Assembly: GCA_015523125.1 (NCBI GenBank)
Contig: WAKX01000020.1
Coordinates: 1 to 34,793 of the forward strand
Length of the DNA stretch: 34,793 nt
Direction of reading: 5' to 3'
Source: DHVE2 group archaeon
Lineage (GTDB): Archaea; Thermoplasmatota; Thermoplasmata; Thermoplasmatales; Aciduliprofundaceae
Part shown: piece by piece, positions 33,421 through 34,793 of the stretch
Position numbering within the stretch: the first letter of the stretch is position 1
Layout: each line of letters opens with the position of its first letter
Notes under the pieces: generated by a model
Seen by the model: the letters and a program-made list of their open reading frames with translations, nothing else
Told to the model about the DNA's origin: nothing
The model's database searches: none
Program-made: the position numbers and the translations under genes

Positions 33421-33436
33421 AAGGGTAATTACCCTT
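33421..33436. promoter_or_regulatory. Perfect 16-bp palindrome, candidate operator
   Basis: AAGGGTAATTACCCTT is its own reverse complement. It lies between the divergent STAND ATPase and beta-propeller genes, just upstream of the ATPase TATA/BRE region, where an archaeal activator or repressor would bind. Confidence 0.5.
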
Positions 33437-33552
33437 GTATTTTGTTTGAAATTTGAGAAGCTTTAAATTAGGAACAGTTTTCTGTGTCTAATGGGAAAAT
33501 CTAAATACTGAGGTGAGTATATGGAATATTAGGCTTAAACAAAATAGGTGGC

Positions 33553-33560
33553 TATATAAA
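33553..33560 (+). promoter_or_regulatory. TATA box of the beta-propeller gene
   Basis: TATATAAA predicts a transcript start near 33583 and a leader of about 30 bases, which contains a six-codon open frame (33592-33612) and the ribosome binding site AAGGTGAT at 33601-33608. Confidence 0.5.
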
Positions 33561-33612
33561 ACATACTTGCCCGAAGACTGGGGTGGAATACATGTGTGCT
33601 AAGGTGATATAG

Positions 33613-34793
33613 ATGCGCGGTAATGCGATTGCGGTATTACTTATCCTTTCGCTTTTTTTATTTTTCAGTGTTGGAGCTGCGGGCTGGGATTTCAGAGGGT
33701 ATGAGGAGAACATATCCTCCACAACGGAGAGTGGTCCGGCGCCCCCGCTGAAAGAAATTCATACTAATTACGAGATTGGAGGAGACTGGTTAGCTCCCAT
33801 CGTGCATGGGAATGTGTTTTATCTGGTACGGTCTCATAGGAATGTGGCTGAGGGATATCCATATAATGTTATGGCAATAAACATGTCTGATGAAAAAATC
33901 CTGTGGATTCATAATAATTCAAAGGTGTGGGACGGTGCGGAGAGTGCATTTTACAAGTGGGGAATGATTTTTGTGGATACAGGATGGTGGAATGGGTTCA
34001 TAGAAGCTGTAAACGCCACCACAGGTAAAACGGTATGGGAGAGAAAAGGAGTATTTTCCTCGAATATTATTCCCTATGAAAACTCTCTCTATTTTGTGGA
34101 AAGAGAAAAAGAAAGTGGGAAAAATGTAACTGAAATAATCTCCGTTAACCCATTTACTGGAAAAGAAAAAGGGAAAGTGGAAATAAGCATTGCAATCCCT
34201 GTGATAAGGGAGTATATTTCTATCTCTAATGGGACTCTATACATGTTCAATAACGAGGATGGTGTGGAGGGTGGCCATTCTATTTACGCTGTGAATTTAA
34301 CAACAGGGAAAGTGATATGGAAATATGACATAAAAAACACATTTACCTATCTTATGAATTCTCCCATGGTTGTGGGAAAAGATATGCTGTATATCCCCGT
34401 GTGGCTCAATATGGGTGGGGGAGTGGCAGCGATAAATAAAACCACAGGAAAATTAGAATGGGAGCGTATAACGAGTACATCATTTGATGACTTCCAGTAC
34501 AAATTCGCCTACTCTCCGGAGTATCACATGATAGTTCGGGTCAATATCAGTGGTTACCTAATCGCCATGGATTCGAGGGATGGCCATATACTTTGGATTT
34601 CGCACGTTAACGATAGCAAATATGCAGAGGACCTTTGCGGCGATGTGGTAATCGCGCACAATTACATATACGAGTACGTGGATGCATGGAAATATCCCAA
34701 CGACATGTACAACGAAACGGAGGTTGGGCTTTTGAGGTTGTACAATATCACAAATGGAAAAATGATGTACCAGAAGGAATTGTACGCTGGAGG
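33613..34793 (+). CDS. Secreted PQQ-type beta-propeller protein (3' end outside the window)
   Basis: From ATG 33613 the frame is open to the window edge, 393 codons, with no stop. The first 24 residues are a signal peptide (MRGNAIAVLLILSLFLFFSVGAAG). The rest carries the repeat of PQQ/quinoprotein-like propellers: VNATTGKTVWERK, VNPFTGKEKG, VNLTTGKVIWKYD, INKTTGKLEWER and MDSRDGHILWIS, five blades at 50-80 residue spacing. Numerous NXS/T sequons fit export and N-glycosylation. It is probably a cell-surface binding or scaffold protein; enzymatic activity is not implied. AAGGTGAT lies five bases before the ATG. A C-terminal anchor, if any, is beyond the window. Confidence 0.85.
   Translation, partial: MRGNAIAVLLILSLFLFFSVGAAGWDFRGYEENISSTTESGPAPPLKEIHTNYEIGGDWLAPIVHGNVFYLVRSHRNVAEGYPYNVMAINMSDEKILWIHNNSKVWDGAESAFYKWGMIFVDTGWWNGFIEAVNATTGKTVWERKGVFSSNIIPYENSLYFVEREKESGKNVTEIISVNPFTGKEKGKVEISIAIPVIREYISISNGTLYMFNNEDGVEGGHSIYAVNLTTGKVIWKYDIKNTFTYLMNSPMVVGKDMLYIPVWLNMGGGVAAINKTTGKLEWERITSTSFDDFQYKFAYSPEYHMIVRVNISGYLIAMDSRDGHILWISHVNDSKYAEDLCGDVVIAHNYIYEYVDAWKYPNDMYNETEVGLLRLYNITNGKMMYQKELYAG

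Overview
The window looks like a chromosomal segment from a euryarchaeon of the Thermoplasmatota, most like the Aciduliprofundum (DHVE2) lineage. This placement is inference from gene content. It encodes archaeal-only genes (diphthamide Dph2, topoisomerase VI A and B, NMD3, ABCE1, the RaSEA archaeosine enzyme, AglB), archaeal TATA boxes, and tRNA-Leu without an encoded CCA. It also carries a bacterial-type HU/HTa nucleoid protein beginning MVG, typical of Thermoplasmata. Thermoplasma itself is reported to lack topoisomerase VI, so HU plus topo VI argues for a deeper branch. No insertion sequence, CRISPR array or prophage is visible.

Layout. 1-4184: the tail of an upstream gene, dph2, a large secreted membrane-anchored protein, and a convergent class I aminotransferase. 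4194-7454: HU, facing the top6B-top6A operon. 7568-10374: a tightly packed five-gene operon with an RNase H-fold (RuvC/YqgF-like) protein, a small unknown, a histone-deacetylase-family hydrolase, and a small-protein/winged-helix pair resembling TumE/TumA toxin-antitoxin modules.

10500-15804 is the most unusual part. It is a seven-gene operon with its own strong promoter: a small beta-rich protein, a V4R-domain protein, a KaiC-like ATPase, a roadblock/LC7-like protein, a coiled-coil protein with a C-terminal winged helix, and two diverged paralogues of a family I do not recognise. A hairpin followed by eight T closes it, and this overlaps the start of a GNAT acetyltransferase gene. The module reads as a cytoplasmic sensory or scaffold system built around a KaiC-type ATPase.

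16346-23382: a small secreted CARDB-like protein coupled to a giant AglB oligosaccharyltransferase of about 2,087 residues, which has more than 1,100 residues of extracytoplasmic beta-sandwich repeats. 23481-27810: NMD3, an uncharacterised 133-residue protein, ABCE1 and RaSEA, a translation and RNA-modification block. 27820-30008: a small membrane protein, tRNA-Leu(CAA) and L-lysine 6-transaminase. 30019-33378: a STAND ATPase with TPR repeats and DUF835-like sequence inserted between Walker A and Walker B. 33613 to the end: a secreted PQQ-type beta-propeller protein, cut by the window edge.

Many starts were refined from TATA position (about 26 bases upstream of transcription start) and Shine-Dalgarno spacing. 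Several transcripts (1096, 3987, 10500, 33378) look leaderless, whereas genes inside operons have GGAGGTGA-type ribosome binding sites and ATGA/GTGA overlaps.
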